Shown in pieces: positions 44,153 through 52,949 of a stretch of 64,000 nucleotides of DNA. Source of the stretch: Mesorhizobium sp. (GTDB lineage: Bacteria; Pseudomonadota; Alphaproteobacteria; Rhizobiales; Rhizobiaceae); assembly GCA_004017275.1 (NCBI GenBank), contig SAKE01000007.1, positions 124,001 to 188,000 of the forward strand, in the 5' to 3' direction. A program made the position numbers and the translations under genes. Each line of letters begins with the position of its first letter. The stretch's first letter is position 1. The notes beneath the pieces were generated by a model, which saw nothing but the letters and a program-made list of their open reading frames with translations, did no database searches and was not told the DNA's origin.

Positions 44153-44833
44153 TTACAGGCCCGCGAATGCTGCCATGTGAAACGCCTGCACCTCCCGCGG
44201 ATAGCGATAGTCGGTGCCATAGGGACAGGCGTTGCGGTCGAGGCAACCGCCGCTCCGGCACGGTTCGCCATCCGCACCTCGCACATGCGCCAGACAGGAT
44301 TGATAGGCGAAACCTTGCGCGGAATAGGCGTCGACCGGACAGGATTTCAGGCAGGGTTTCCCGACACACGCATCGCAAAGGTGGACTGCCTCGCCCTGCT
44401 CCGGAAATGCGATCTCGTCCTCGAACAGCAGCGCACCGCGATAGGCATGCCAGAGCCCGTATCGCGGATGCATGAGGATGCCGAGCGGCGACGGCCTCAG
44501 CCCCTCCGCCCGCATCGCCCATTGCTGGAAAGGCAGATAGGGCTTGTCGGAAGGCGAAACGACCCGCGCCCCGAATGTCTCCGCCACCGCACCGATCACT
44601 TCGCGTGACCATGTGTCGAGCGGATTGGCGATGGTCCCCAATTGCTTCTCCCGCCAGCGCAGGAAATGCGGCCACGGTGCCGCGCCGGCCTGCCCCACCA
44701 GCAGGACAGATCTGGCCGAAGCGCCTGTTGTCGGCGCTTCGCCTGGTGCAAAATTGAAACCTCCACGAAGAACAAGGCCGTTGGCGTGAAGCGCCGCAGC
44801 AATGCGGTCAACGCGGCCGGCAGGCGCAATCAT
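44153..44833 (-). CDS. QueG-like 4Fe-4S protein downstream of mttB2
   Basis: This 226-residue protein has an N-terminal alpha/beta region and two cysteine clusters: CDACVGKPCLKSCPVDAYS and CLAHVRGADGEPCRSGGC, continuing to ACPYG. This resembles the ferredoxin end of epoxyqueuosine reductase (QueG), a cobalamin-dependent family, but the protein is much shorter than QueG. It lies 89 bases after mttB2 on the same strand, so it may be an electron carrier for the corrinoid system. That function is inferred from position only. Confidence 0.7.
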   Translation of the reverse strand: MIAPAGRVDRIAAALHANGLVLRGGFNFAPGEAPTTGASARSVLLVGQAGAAPWPHFLRWREKQLGTIANPLDTWSREVIGAVAETFGARVVSPSDKPYLPFQQWAMRAEGLRPSPLGILMHPRYGLWHAYRGALLFEDEIAFPEQGEAVHLCDACVGKPCLKSCPVDAYSAQGFAYQSCLAHVRGADGEPCRSGGCLDRNACPYGTDYRYPREVQAFHMAAFAGL

Positions 44834-44922
44834 TCCTTATCAGCCGGATCGGAGAACGCGCTCCGCCAGACTTCCTTGTGGATGATGTTGGCGACTTTAG
44901 CCCCGCCTGACTCGGGCTCCTT

Positions 44923-46497
44923 TCAAGTGAAGGCGTCGGGCATCGACCCCTTCTTCTTGGCGATGAAGTCTTTCAAGGCTTCGTCGATGCTCGGATCGAG
45001 ATGCGGCGCCTCGTAGCTTTCCAGCCAGCGGCGGGCGAGTTCGTTGGCACGCTGCGGCGCGGTCTTCTCGCCTTCGGCCAGCCACTGCTCGTAGGAATTG
45101 TTGTCGGCGATGTTGGAGCGATAGAAGGCGGTCTGGAAATTGGCCTGGGTGTGGTCGCAGCCGAGATAGTGGCTGCCCGGCCCGACCTGGCGGATGGCGT
45201 CCATCGCCTGGCCGTTTTCCGACAGGTCGACGCCTTCGGAGAATTTCTGCGTCATGCCGAGCTGGTCGATGTCCATCATGAACTTTTCGTAGCAGGAGGC
45301 GAGCCCGCCCTCGAGCCATCCGGCCGAATGCAGCACGAAGTTGGTGCCGGCCAGGATGGTCGAGTTCAGCGTATTGGCGCTTTCATAGGCAGCCTGAGCA
45401 TCCGGGACCTTGGACGCGCAGAGCGAGCCGCCGGTGCGGAACGGCAGGCCGAGGCGACGTGCCAGCTGTGCGGCGCCGTAGGAGACCAGCGACGGCTCCG
45501 GCGTGCCGAAGGTCGGCGCGCCCGACTGCATCGAGATCGACGAGGCGAAGGTGCCGAACAGCACCGGCGCGCCCGGCCGGATCAGCTGCGTGAACGACGC
45601 ACCGGCAAGCACTTCGGCCAGAACCTGCGTCAGCGTGCCGGCCACCGTTACCGGGCTCATCGCGCCGGCAAGGATAAACGGCGTGACGATGCAGGCCTGG
45701 TTGTGGCGCGCATAGACTTTCAGCGCACCGAGCATGGTCTCATCGAACACCATCGGCGAGTTGGCGTTGATCAGGCTGGTCAGCACCGTGTTGTTCTCGA
45801 CGAAATCGTCGCCGAACACGATCTTGGCCATGGCGACGGTGTCTTCGGCGCGCTCCGGCGCGGTCACCGAGCCCATGAACGGCTTGTCGGAATATTTGAT
45901 GTGGCTGTAGATCATGTCGAGGTGACGCTTGTTGACCGGCACATCGACCGGCTCGCACACCGTGCCGCCCGAATGATGGATCGACGGCGCCATATAGGCG
46001 AGCTTCACGAAATTCTGAAAATCCTCGATCGTCGCATACCGCCTGACGCCATCGAGGTCACGCACGAAGGGCGGACCATAGACGGGTGCAAAGACGGTGG
46101 CATTGCCGCCGATCTGCACCGAACGCTCGGAATTGCGGGCGTGCTGGGTGTAGACGGACGGCGCGGTCTTGAGCAGCGAACGGCACAGCCCCTTCGGAAA
46201 GTGCACGCGCTCGCCCTTGACGTCGGCGCCGGCCTCTTTCCATAGCTGCAGCGCTTCCGCGTCATCACGGAAGATGATGCCGATCTCCTCGAGCACCGTG
46301 TCGGTGTTCTTCTCGATCAGCGCCAGGCCTTCCTCGTCCAGCACCTCATAAACGTTGATCTTGCGCTTGATGTAGGTGAGCTGCGTGCCCGGACCACCGC
46401 CCGACCGTGCTGCCCGCCGGGCAGCCGCTCCGCCGCTGGCGCCGCGCCCACGTCGCGCGTTTGACGCTTCCTGATCGACTGCCGCGTGTTCGCTCAT
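44923..46497 (-). CDS. MttB-family corrinoid methyltransferase (paralogue 2, non-pyrrolysine)
   Basis: This 524-residue second MttB-family protein also has no in-frame TAG. Shared family segments are IVTPFILAGAMSPVTVAGTL and SAGWLEGGLASCYEKFMMD; overall it is only moderately similar to the 26544 paralogue, so a different methylated substrate is likely. The N-terminus is Arg/Gly/Ala-rich (ARRGRGASGGAAARRAARSG). It is divergent from the corrinoid protein gene, with a 275-base shared control region, which strongly suggests that the two products work together. A GGGAAG precedes the ATG at 46497. Confidence 0.9.
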   Translation of the reverse strand: MSEHAAVDQEASNARRGRGASGGAAARRAARSGGGPGTQLTYIKRKINVYEVLDEEGLALIEKNTDTVLEEIGIIFRDDAEALQLWKEAGADVKGERVHFPKGLCRSLLKTAPSVYTQHARNSERSVQIGGNATVFAPVYGPPFVRDLDGVRRYATIEDFQNFVKLAYMAPSIHHSGGTVCEPVDVPVNKRHLDMIYSHIKYSDKPFMGSVTAPERAEDTVAMAKIVFGDDFVENNTVLTSLINANSPMVFDETMLGALKVYARHNQACIVTPFILAGAMSPVTVAGTLTQVLAEVLAGASFTQLIRPGAPVLFGTFASSISMQSGAPTFGTPEPSLVSYGAAQLARRLGLPFRTGGSLCASKVPDAQAAYESANTLNSTILAGTNFVLHSAGWLEGGLASCYEKFMMDIDQLGMTQKFSEGVDLSENGQAMDAIRQVGPGSHYLGCDHTQANFQTAFYRSNIADNNSYEQWLAEGEKTAPQRANELARRWLESYEAPHLDPSIDEALKDFIAKKKGSMPDAFT

Positions 46498-46772
46498 GGT
46501 GGTTCTTCCCTGAATCTGTTCTTGTCTGGAATCCATAGCGGCTGCCTCTCGCCGCTTATTGCCGGATCGTAGCCATGCACCCTATTCGAAACGGCCCGCC
46601 AGCGCCAACGCCTGTCGCAAAATCGACAAGAATTGCAAGAGAGTTACGGTCGCTTTCCTTTTGCGCGAAGTCGCAAATCAGCTATGGATACATGCCCTCA
46701 GCGGGTTAGGTATGAACGCGAATATTGTGTGCTTTGCGACATGGTCGCGATGCCGGCAGGAGCTCGATACAA
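46498..46772. promoter_or_regulatory. Divergent control region of mttB2 and the corrinoid protein gene
   Basis: This 275-base region must hold both promoters. It carries GTCGCAAAA at 46614-46622, GTCGCAAAT at 46670-46678 and the imperfect palindrome TTTGCGAC-N3-GTCGCGA at 46733-46750. The perfect form of the same palindrome lies before the GlxA-type regulator at 61711. I infer binding of a shared regulator. No start site can be fixed from the sequence. Confidence 0.5.
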
Positions 46773-47471
46773 ATGTCCGACGACGAGATCATCCTTTCCG
46801 AACTTTCCGACGACGAGTTGGTGCAGCAGATGCACGACGACCTCTATGACGGGCTGAAGGAAGAGATCGAGGAAGGCACCAACATCCTGCTGGAGCGCGG
46901 CTGGGCGCCCTACAAGGTGCTGACCGAAGCGCTGGTCGAAGGCATGCGCATCGTCGGCGAGGATTTTCGCGACGGCATCCTGTTCGTTCCGGAAGTGCTG
47001 CTGTCGGCCAATGCGATGAAGGCCGGCATGTTCATCCTGCGCCCGCTGCTCGCCGCCACCGGCGCGCCGAAGCAGGGCAAGATGGTCATCGGCACCGTCA
47101 AGGGCGACATCCACGACATCGGCAAGAACCTCGTTGGCATGATGATGGAGGGCGCCGGTTTCGACGTCATCGATCTCGGCATCAACAATGCGGTCGAGAA
47201 ATATCTCGATGCGATCGAGCAGCACCAGCCCGACATCATAGGCATGTCGGCACTGCTGACCACGACCATGCCCTACATGAAGGTCGTCATCGACACGATG
47301 AAGGAAAAGGGCATCCGCGACGACTATGTCGTGCTGGTTGGCGGCGCGCCGCTGAATGAGGAATTCGGCAAGGCCGTCGGTGCCGACGCCTATTGCCGCG
47401 ACGCCGCGGTGGCCGTCGAGACCGCCAAGGACTTCATGAAGCGCAAGCACAATGTGCGGGCTTCGGCCTGA
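46773..47471 (+). CDS. Corrinoid (B12-binding) methyl carrier protein, MtbC/MttC type
   Basis: This 232-residue protein has an N-terminal four-helix cap (residues 1-95) and a C-terminal cobalamin-binding Rossmann domain. The base-off/His-on motif DIHDIG is intact, with His114 as cobalt ligand, followed by GMSALLTTTMP and LVGGAPLN. It shuttles methyl groups from the MttB proteins to a second methyltransferase. AGGAG lies about 10 bases before the ATG. It is divergent from mttB2 and originally ended at a hairpin terminator that now holds an IS insertion. Confidence 0.93.
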   Translation: MSDDEIILSELSDDELVQQMHDDLYDGLKEEIEEGTNILLERGWAPYKVLTEALVEGMRIVGEDFRDGILFVPEVLLSANAMKAGMFILRPLLAATGAPKQGKMVIGTVKGDIHDIGKNLVGMMMEGAGFDVIDLGINNAVEKYLDAIEQHQPDIIGMSALLTTTMPYMKVVIDTMKEKGIRDDYVVLVGGAPLNEEFGKAVGADAYCRDAAVAVETAKDFMKRKHNVRASA

Positions 47472-47503
47472 TTGGCCAATCCTACATAATGGACAACAGG
47501 AAA

Positions 47504-47525
47504 AGCCGCGCCTTGCAGCGCGGCT
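47504..47525. repeat. Left copy of the 22-base target duplication (terminator stem)
   Basis: This 22-base palindromic segment, GCCGCG...CGCGGC with flanking A and T, is identical to 49052-49073. It is the stem of the corrinoid gene's terminator. The T-run is missing on this side because the IS begins directly after it. Confidence 0.9.
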
Positions 47526-49051
47526 CAGACCGCTGACAAACCCCGTCGATTTTCGGCGGGGTTTTGTTTTGTGTGGGTTTGACCGGGATATTTTGGTTTT
47601 GCGAGAGGCGCGGCGAGGCCTGTTACCTCATGCGGGGCAGAGGTTTGGTTTTGGCGCCAGTGCGAGGGCGATTTTCTTGATGTTCTGGGCTGCTGCTGCG
47701 ATCAGGCACTGGCAGGCGACGCGGGTAACGCTTCGGAAGCGGGCGTAGCGATGGCCATGCAGTTGCTTGGCGTCGGCGAAGGAGCGTTCGACCGTCTCCT
47801 TGCGGCGCTTGTAGATGGCCTTGCCCCATGCGGTCAGCCGATGCGCGTCGGCCCGCTCGCGTTCATCTTGCCAGACATGGCGGGTGATGGTGCGCTGAGC
47901 GTTTGCGTTCGATGTGCAGGAGGCAAGCAGCGGACAGTCCCGGCAGATCGATGGATCGCTCTTGTAGTGGCGGTAGCCGGTGCGCTCGGTGGTGGCGTAG
48001 GCAAGCAATTGACCCTCGGGACAGCGATACCCCTCATGTTCGGCCTCGTAGCGGAAGACGCTCTTCCTCATCATGCCTGGCTTTGGCGGCGTTGGATTGC
48101 GATAGCCGGTGACACCGAGAATGGCGCGCTCCTCCAACCCTCTGGCGATGCCGGCTGTGGCATAACCGGCATCGAGGCCGACAGCGCCGACCTGGAAGCC
48201 GAAGCGCTCCACCTGCCGGTCAAGACGGCCCAGATAGACGATGGAGTCGTGCACATTGGCAGGCGTTGCGTGCGTGTCGGTGATGATACCGAGCCTGCCG
48301 TCCACCGTGCGATGGTCGAGATAGAAGAAGCCTTCCGGCTTGCCTTCGCGCACCATGTAGCCGGCATCTGGATCGGTGCGCGAGACCTTGGTTTGCTTCT
48401 CCATCGGCTGACGTGGCTTGGCCTTCAGCGGGTTCTTGCCATGCGCGGCACGGTCGTCTTCGATCGCGCCATCAAGCGCCTCCCAATAGTCGGCTCGCGA
48501 TTTGGCAACCACCGCATGGTCAAACCGGTTCTTGTTGGCGTTGGCCTTCAGATGGGTGGAGTCCGTGTAGAGCACCGTGCCATCGACAAGACCATGTCGG
48601 ATCGCCTGCTCGACGATGCGGTCGAAGATCGCTTGCGGCACGCTGGTGTCGTCATAGCGCCGGCGCCGGTTCTGCGACAGCGTCGAAGCATCGAACACTG
48701 TTTCGGTCAGCTTCAGCCGCAAGAACCAGCGATAGGCCACGTTGACCTCGATCTCGCGCACCAACTGGCGTTCCGAGCGGACGCCGAACAGGTAGCCGAT
48801 AAACAGCGCCTTGAACATCAATGTCGGATCCAGGGGCGGCCTGCCATTGTCGGGGCAGTACAGCGGCGCCGTCAGATCGTGAATGAAGGAGAAGTCGATC
48901 ACCCTCTCGATCTTGCGCAAAAGGTGATCGGCGGGAACCAGCTGATCGAGCGTTACCATCTCGAGCGCCGTCTGTTCAGGGCCAGGTCGCTTCAACATGA
49001 CCCAGTGAATCACAAACCCCCAGCTCTCGCCAGGGGTTTGTCAGCAGTCTG
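47526..49051 (-). mobile_element. IS1182-family insertion sequence
   Basis: This 1526-base element is bounded by 19-base inverted repeats that differ in one base, CAGAC(C/T)GCTGACAAACCCC. One transposase gene fills most of it on the minus strand. Both ends carry hairpins inside the repeats (for example CCCCG...CGGGG at the left). The 22-base flanking duplications show a recent, clean insertion into a terminator hairpin. Long and variable target duplications are known for the IS1182 family. Confidence 0.9.
47628..48998 (-). CDS. IS1182-family transposase
   Basis: This 456-residue DDE transposase begins MLKRPGPEQTALEMVTLDQL and is intact. The N-terminal region has DPTLMFKALFIGYLFGVRSE, the first catalytic Asp lies in LYTDSTHLKANANK, the second in AVGLDAGYAT, and the Glu in RRKETVERSFADAKQLHG. 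A Cys cluster (CRDCPLLASC) precedes the last region, as usual for this family. A GTG at 49013 is an alternative start. Confidence 0.95.
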   Translation of the reverse strand: MLKRPGPEQTALEMVTLDQLVPADHLLRKIERVIDFSFIHDLTAPLYCPDNGRPPLDPTLMFKALFIGYLFGVRSERQLVREIEVNVAYRWFLRLKLTETVFDASTLSQNRRRRYDDTSVPQAIFDRIVEQAIRHGLVDGTVLYTDSTHLKANANKNRFDHAVVAKSRADYWEALDGAIEDDRAAHGKNPLKAKPRQPMEKQTKVSRTDPDAGYMVREGKPEGFFYLDHRTVDGRLGIITDTHATPANVHDSIVYLGRLDRQVERFGFQVGAVGLDAGYATAGIARGLEERAILGVTGYRNPTPPKPGMMRKSVFRYEAEHEGYRCPEGQLLAYATTERTGYRHYKSDPSICRDCPLLASCTSNANAQRTITRHVWQDERERADAHRLTAWGKAIYKRRKETVERSFADAKQLHGHRYARFRSVTRVACQCLIAAAAQNIKKIALALAPKPNLCPA

Positions 49052-49079
49052 AGCCGCGCCTTGCAGCGCGGCTTTTTTG
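49052..49079 (+). terminator. Right copy of the target duplication, complete terminator
   Basis: The 22-base stem duplicated by the IS is followed here by TTTTTTG, so this copy is a full rho-independent terminator. It must be the original end of the corrinoid protein transcript. Confidence 0.8.
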
Positions 49080-49110
49080 TTCCCAGATGATGGAGAAGGC
49101 CGCACGTGGA

Positions 49111-49251
49111 TCAGGGCTTGGTGACGGTATCCTCGACCGCCTTGGCCGTCGATTTGACATCCCTGCCGACGCCACGGACGGTGTTCGCACATGCCGCAAG
49201 GGCGAGAGCGCAGGCAAGGATGGCTATCGGCGCTATGCGCAACAGTTTCAT
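49111..49251 (-). CDS. Entericidin-type small lipoprotein
   Basis: This 46-residue protein has a hydrophobic signal and a lipobox ending in LAAC, so it should be lipidated at the Cys and face the periplasm. The remainder, NTVRGVGRDVKSTAKAVEDT, is the standard entericidin A/B pattern. GGGAGA precedes the ATG. In rhizobia these small lipoproteins are stress-related; no cognate gene is nearby. Confidence 0.85.
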   Translation of the reverse strand: MKLLRIAPIAILACALALAACANTVRGVGRDVKSTAKAVEDTVTKP

Positions 49252-49315
49252 GGACGGTGTCTCCCTCAATAGATAAATTAGCCCCGCAGCAACGAAGGCC
49301 GGCTCGACTGGTTCC

Positions 49316-49948
49316 ATGGCCAAGATACAAAAAACGAAACCGAATCAAGACGACAGGCTGCTCGTCATCGCCTGCGGGATGATTGCGCGCGAAGTTCTGG
49401 CCGTCAAGGAACAGCTCGGACTGGACCACCTCGACTTGACCTGCCTGCCGGCGGAATTTCATTTCTACCCGGATCGCATCGCGCCGGCCATGGACAAGGC
49501 GATCGAAAACGCCAAGGCGGAAGGTTACACCAACATCTTCGTCGGCTATGCCGATTGCGGCACCGGCGGCCTGCTTGATCGGATCTGCGAGAAGCACGGT
49601 GTCGAGCGTATGGCCGGCCCACACTGCTTTGCCTTCTATCAAGGCATGGAGGCCTTTGCGAAAATCGCCGACGACGACATGATGTCCTTCTACATGACCG
49701 ACTTCCTCTGCCGTCAGTTCGACGCCTTCTTCATGAAGCCGCTCGGCCTCGACAAGCACCCGGAGCTGATCAAGGACTATTTCGGCAATTATGAGAAGCT
49801 GATCTATCTGGCTCAGACCGACGATCCCGAACTCGACAAGGTCGCCGAAAAGGCCGCCAAAATGCTCGGTCTTGTCTATGAACGCCGCGCAACCGGCTAT
49901 GGCGACTTGACCGCCGGAATGGCGCAGGCGGCGGCTGTCACCGGCTAG
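49316..49948 (+). CDS. DUF1638-domain protein
   Basis: This 210-residue cytoplasmic protein opens with LLVIACGMIAREVLAVKEQ and contains FVGYADCGTGGLLDRICEKH, the typical DUF1638 segments with conserved Cys. In my recollection the family recurs next to MttB-type and corrinoid proteins in alphaproteobacteria, which fits its position two genes after the corrinoid protein (with the IS and lipoprotein in between). A metal- or cofactor-related role is possible; none is established. The C-terminus overlaps the convergent gene by 4 bases. Confidence 0.85.
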   Translation: MAKIQKTKPNQDDRLLVIACGMIAREVLAVKEQLGLDHLDLTCLPAEFHFYPDRIAPAMDKAIENAKAEGYTNIFVGYADCGTGGLLDRICEKHGVERMAGPHCFAFYQGMEAFAKIADDDMMSFYMTDFLCRQFDAFFMKPLGLDKHPELIKDYFGNYEKLIYLAQTDDPELDKVAEKAAKMLGLVYERRATGYGDLTAGMAQAAAVTG

Positions 49949-50868
49949 GCGGCGTCCTCCTCCGCCCGCAGCGCCGCAAGCACATCGGAAAAGCTCGTCT
50001 TGCAGACGAACCCCAGCCTGTCCCTCGCCCGCGACGCGTCGTAGACGCGGTCGATGGAGGAAAACATCGTCCAGCCCTTCCGCGCATAAAGCGCCGGAAA
50101 TTCCGGAAAATAGCGTGCGACGACCGACGGGGCATCGGCGATCAGATTAGCGCAATCATCGGGACGGAACGGCGTCGGCGCCGAGACGATGAAAATGTCG
50201 AAGCCCAGCTGCGGCGCCTTTTCAAGGGCAAGGAGGTGAGCCTCCGCCGCGTCCTCCACCGTCAACCGGCGAAACAAGAGCTCGTTGGCCTTGGTGTTGG
50301 CATCCGACTGTTCGATCGCATGCGCCATGTCATCGGCTTCGGGAAAGAAGCGGGCCGTGCGCAGCACCACCACCGGCAGCCCGTGCTGGATATGGTAGAG
50401 GCGACAGAGATGCTCGGCCGAAAGCTTGGTGACGCCATAGATGTTGCGCGGCTCTGGCGACATCGCCTCCGTCAGCCAGGCAGCTTTCCGAGCACCACCG
50501 CTGAAGCCGTCACGTATAGCCTGCGAAATCATCAGCGACGTCGTCGAGGTGAAAACGAAGCGCTGCACGCCGGCCGCCACCGCCGCGTCGAGCAGGTTGA
50601 GCGTGCCTTGCACGTTTGTGGCCACGAAATCGCTGTTGGCGCGGTTCTCGATGTTGGGCTTATGCAGCGCGCCGCTATGGATGATCGCCTCGATCCGGTT
50701 GTCACGGACAATGCGTAGGACAAGGTCACGGTCGGCGATCGAACCGACGACCTGGGTCTCCGCCGATGGCACAGGATCGAGCCCGGTGACGTCGTGCCCA
50801 AGCGCGCGCAGCCTCGGCGCCAACGCGCCGCCCAGCCAACCCGACGATCCCGTGAGCAAGATTCGCAT
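49945..50868 (-). CDS. NAD-dependent epimerase/dehydratase family protein
   Basis: This 307-residue extended short-chain dehydrogenase has the N-terminal motif LLTGSSGWLGGAL and the catalytic YGVTK with an upstream Thr/Ser-rich strand FVFTSTTSLM. The substrate is probably a nucleotide sugar or related compound, which cannot be specified. It is convergent with the DUF1638 gene and overlaps it by 4 bases. Confidence 0.85.
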   Translation of the reverse strand: MRILLTGSSGWLGGALAPRLRALGHDVTGLDPVPSAETQVVGSIADRDLVLRIVRDNRIEAIIHSGALHKPNIENRANSDFVATNVQGTLNLLDAAVAAGVQRFVFTSTTSLMISQAIRDGFSGGARKAAWLTEAMSPEPRNIYGVTKLSAEHLCRLYHIQHGLPVVVLRTARFFPEADDMAHAIEQSDANTKANELLFRRLTVEDAAEAHLLALEKAPQLGFDIFIVSAPTPFRPDDCANLIADAPSVVARYFPEFPALYARKGWTMFSSIDRVYDASRARDRLGFVCKTSFSDVLAALRAEEDAA

Positions 50869-50992
50869 TCGTCACACCATGATTTTTGACCGTGACGCTG
50901 TTAAGCACGGATGACAGGCGCCAGCGACCCGATAAATTATGCACCAGGTGGCGGCGGCGACGCTGCGCCAAACATCAACCGGGAGGCCTCCG

Positions 50993-51568
50993 ATGACACT
51001 TCGCCTGCTGTTCGCCCTTGTCGGTCTGCTATGCTGCACTCTTCCCGTGCTTGCCGATGGCGAGGTGCAGAAACTCATCACGCCGGCCGACAAGGCACGG
51101 CTCGACAAATATGGCGAGACCCGCAAGACAGCGCTCGCCGAGGCGAAAGCGGGCGACCCCGCCGAGGTCAGGCAACTCGACGCCTTGCTGGCAAAACCGC
51201 TGGTGGCTTTTTCCGACAAGGACCTGACCGGCAACTGGCGGTGCCGGACCATCAAGGCCGGCGGACCGTTGCCGCTCGTCATCTATGGCTGGTTCAAGTG
51301 CAAGGTGACCGATGACGGTTCCGGCTGGCGGCTGGAAAAGATCAGTGGTTCGCAGCGCACCAAGGGCCGCTTCTTCGACGATGGCGAGAAACGCGCCATC
51401 TATCTCGGCTCCTTCTATGTCAACAGCGACCCGGCAAAGCCCTATGGCAGCGGCCCGCAGACCGACCAGGTCGGCTACGCCTTCCGCAACAGCGCCAAGG
51501 AATGGCGCATCGAGTTCCCGGCGCCCTACTATGAATCGAAGCTCGATATCATCGAATTCAAGCGCTGA
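50993..51568 (+). CDS. Secreted DUF4893-domain protein
   Basis: This 191-residue protein has a signal peptide (residues 1-21, ending LPVLA) and the conserved core LTGNWRCRTIKAGGPLPLVI followed by YGWFKC, which I recognise as DUF4893. GGGAGG precedes the ATG. It should be periplasmic; function unknown. It is divergent from the epimerase-like gene. Confidence 0.75.
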   Translation: MTLRLLFALVGLLCCTLPVLADGEVQKLITPADKARLDKYGETRKTALAEAKAGDPAEVRQLDALLAKPLVAFSDKDLTGNWRCRTIKAGGPLPLVIYGWFKCKVTDDGSGWRLEKISGSQRTKGRFFDDGEKRAIYLGSFYVNSDPAKPYGSGPQTDQVGYAFRNSAKEWRIEFPAPYYESKLDIIEFKR

Positions 51569-51662
51569 CCGTGTGTCGAAGAGTTGATCACCAAGGATTA
51601 ACCCGGACGCCCTAGCATGCCGCTCATTGTCGAGAACGGGTTGCTTGGAGGGGGCAAGATCC

Positions 51663-52445
51663 ATGGCAGCATCAGAATCCCATACGCGTCCGATCGTGGT
51701 CGTCACCGGAGGAGGCCAGCATGTCTGGGCTATCGTCAACGCGATCGCCGATCGCGTCGGCCCTGTCAGCGTCGTCCTCGAAACGCCTGAATCCAAAAAG
51801 CAATTGCTTCGTGGCCGGGCTCGCCGCCAGGGCTGGATCTCCGCCATCGGTCAACTTGGCACGATGGTGCTCAGCCGGCTGGGCAAACGGCTTCTCGCCA
51901 ACCATGCCGCCCGGCTGATTGCCGAAGAAAAGCTTGAGGTCGAGCCGCGGCCGGACCAGGAGATCGTCCATGTTGCTTCTGCCAACGGGCCGGAATGCCT
52001 TGAGGCGATCCACAAGATCCAGCCTGGCGTTGTCCTGCTTAATGGCTGCAGGCTGTTGTCGAAGGACATGCTGGCCAGGATGCCTTGCCCGGTGCTCAAC
52101 TATCACGCCGGCATCACGCCGAAATACCGCGGCATGAATGGCGGCTACTGGGCGCTGACATCAGGCGATCCGCAGAATTTCGGCACCACCGTTCATCTGG
52201 TCGATGCCGGCGTCGACACGGGCGCCGTGCTGAAACAGGCGTACGGTCAGCCGAAACGAGGCGACACCATCTCCAGCTACGCGCTGCGCCAGGCTGCTTT
52301 CTCGCGCGACATTTGCGTTGAAGCGGTTAGCGACGTGCTGGCCGGAAAATTCACTACCGTCGACCCGGGCCTGCCGTCGCAGCAATGGTATCACCCGACG
52401 ATCTGGTTCTATCTCTGGACTGGCCTGAGAACCGGCATCTGGTAG
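51663..52445 (+). CDS. Formyltransferase-fold protein
   Basis: This 260-residue protein has the formyltransferase core LNYHAGITPKYRGMNGGYWA and VHLVDAGVDTGAVL. The Asn-His pair of the first segment and the Asp of the second correspond to the catalytic set of 10-formyl-THF-dependent enzymes such as methionyl-tRNA and purine formyltransferases. The N-terminal VVTGGGQHVW is not that of PurN. The substrate is unknown. GGAGG lies before the ATG. A formyl-THF user close to other folate enzymes may be coincidence. Confidence 0.8.
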   Translation: MAASESHTRPIVVVTGGGQHVWAIVNAIADRVGPVSVVLETPESKKQLLRGRARRQGWISAIGQLGTMVLSRLGKRLLANHAARLIAEEKLEVEPRPDQEIVHVASANGPECLEAIHKIQPGVVLLNGCRLLSKDMLARMPCPVLNYHAGITPKYRGMNGGYWALTSGDPQNFGTTVHLVDAGVDTGAVLKQAYGQPKRGDTISSYALRQAAFSRDICVEAVSDVLAGKFTTVDPGLPSQQWYHPTIWFYLWTGLRTGIW

Positions 52446-52646
52446 CGCGTTTTCGTCCCGGACGGCATGCCGCGCGCCGGCTTTCCGACGCGTCGAGCCT
52501 GCTGCCGGCGGACGCCGTAAACGAATAAACGCACCTTTCATTTTACGACATCCAAATGCGTCGCTTTTGAATGCGCGCGCGTCGTCCCATAACAAGCGGC
52601 CCCACTGCGCTTCCGGCAATGCTCGCAGATCGAGGAGTGAGCATTC

Positions 52647-52949
52647 ATGGCCGATCTGATCGTCGTCTACTGGCGAGACATCCCTGCCCAAATCATCGTC
52701 AAGAAGGGCCGGCAGAACGCCAAGCGCGAACTGCCGCTACGCTTCACCGAAGCGATCGACATGTGCGCCATGCGCACCGGCGCCGGCGGCACCGACGATT
52801 ATCTGGCCGAATGGCGCAAGGCCGATCCCGTTCCGGTCGGCGATGACCTCGAAGCCGAGGTCGAGAAGGCGTTCAACGACCTCGACACGAAATATGACCG
52901 CGAGCGGCTCGTCGCTCTGGTCAAGGCGGGCGGCAAAGAAAATGTCTGA
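52647..52949 (+). CDS. Small PF13769-type ('virulence factor') protein
   Basis: This 100-residue protein begins MADLIVVYWRDIPAQIIVKK and has the conserved WRKADP motif, which matches the family labelled 'virulence factor' in databases. The name is historical and no role is known. It overlaps the MetV-like gene by 8 bases and so belongs to the methyl-folate operon. GAGGAG precedes the ATG. Confidence 0.8.
   Translation: MADLIVVYWRDIPAQIIVKKGRQNAKRELPLRFTEAIDMCAMRTGAGGTDDYLAEWRKADPVPVGDDLEAEVEKAFNDLDTKYDRERLVALVKAGGKENV

Noticed and set aside
47526..49051. Composite transposon or genomic island boundary
   Set aside because: Only one IS copy is in the window, there is no tRNA or integrase, and the target duplication shows a simple single insertion.
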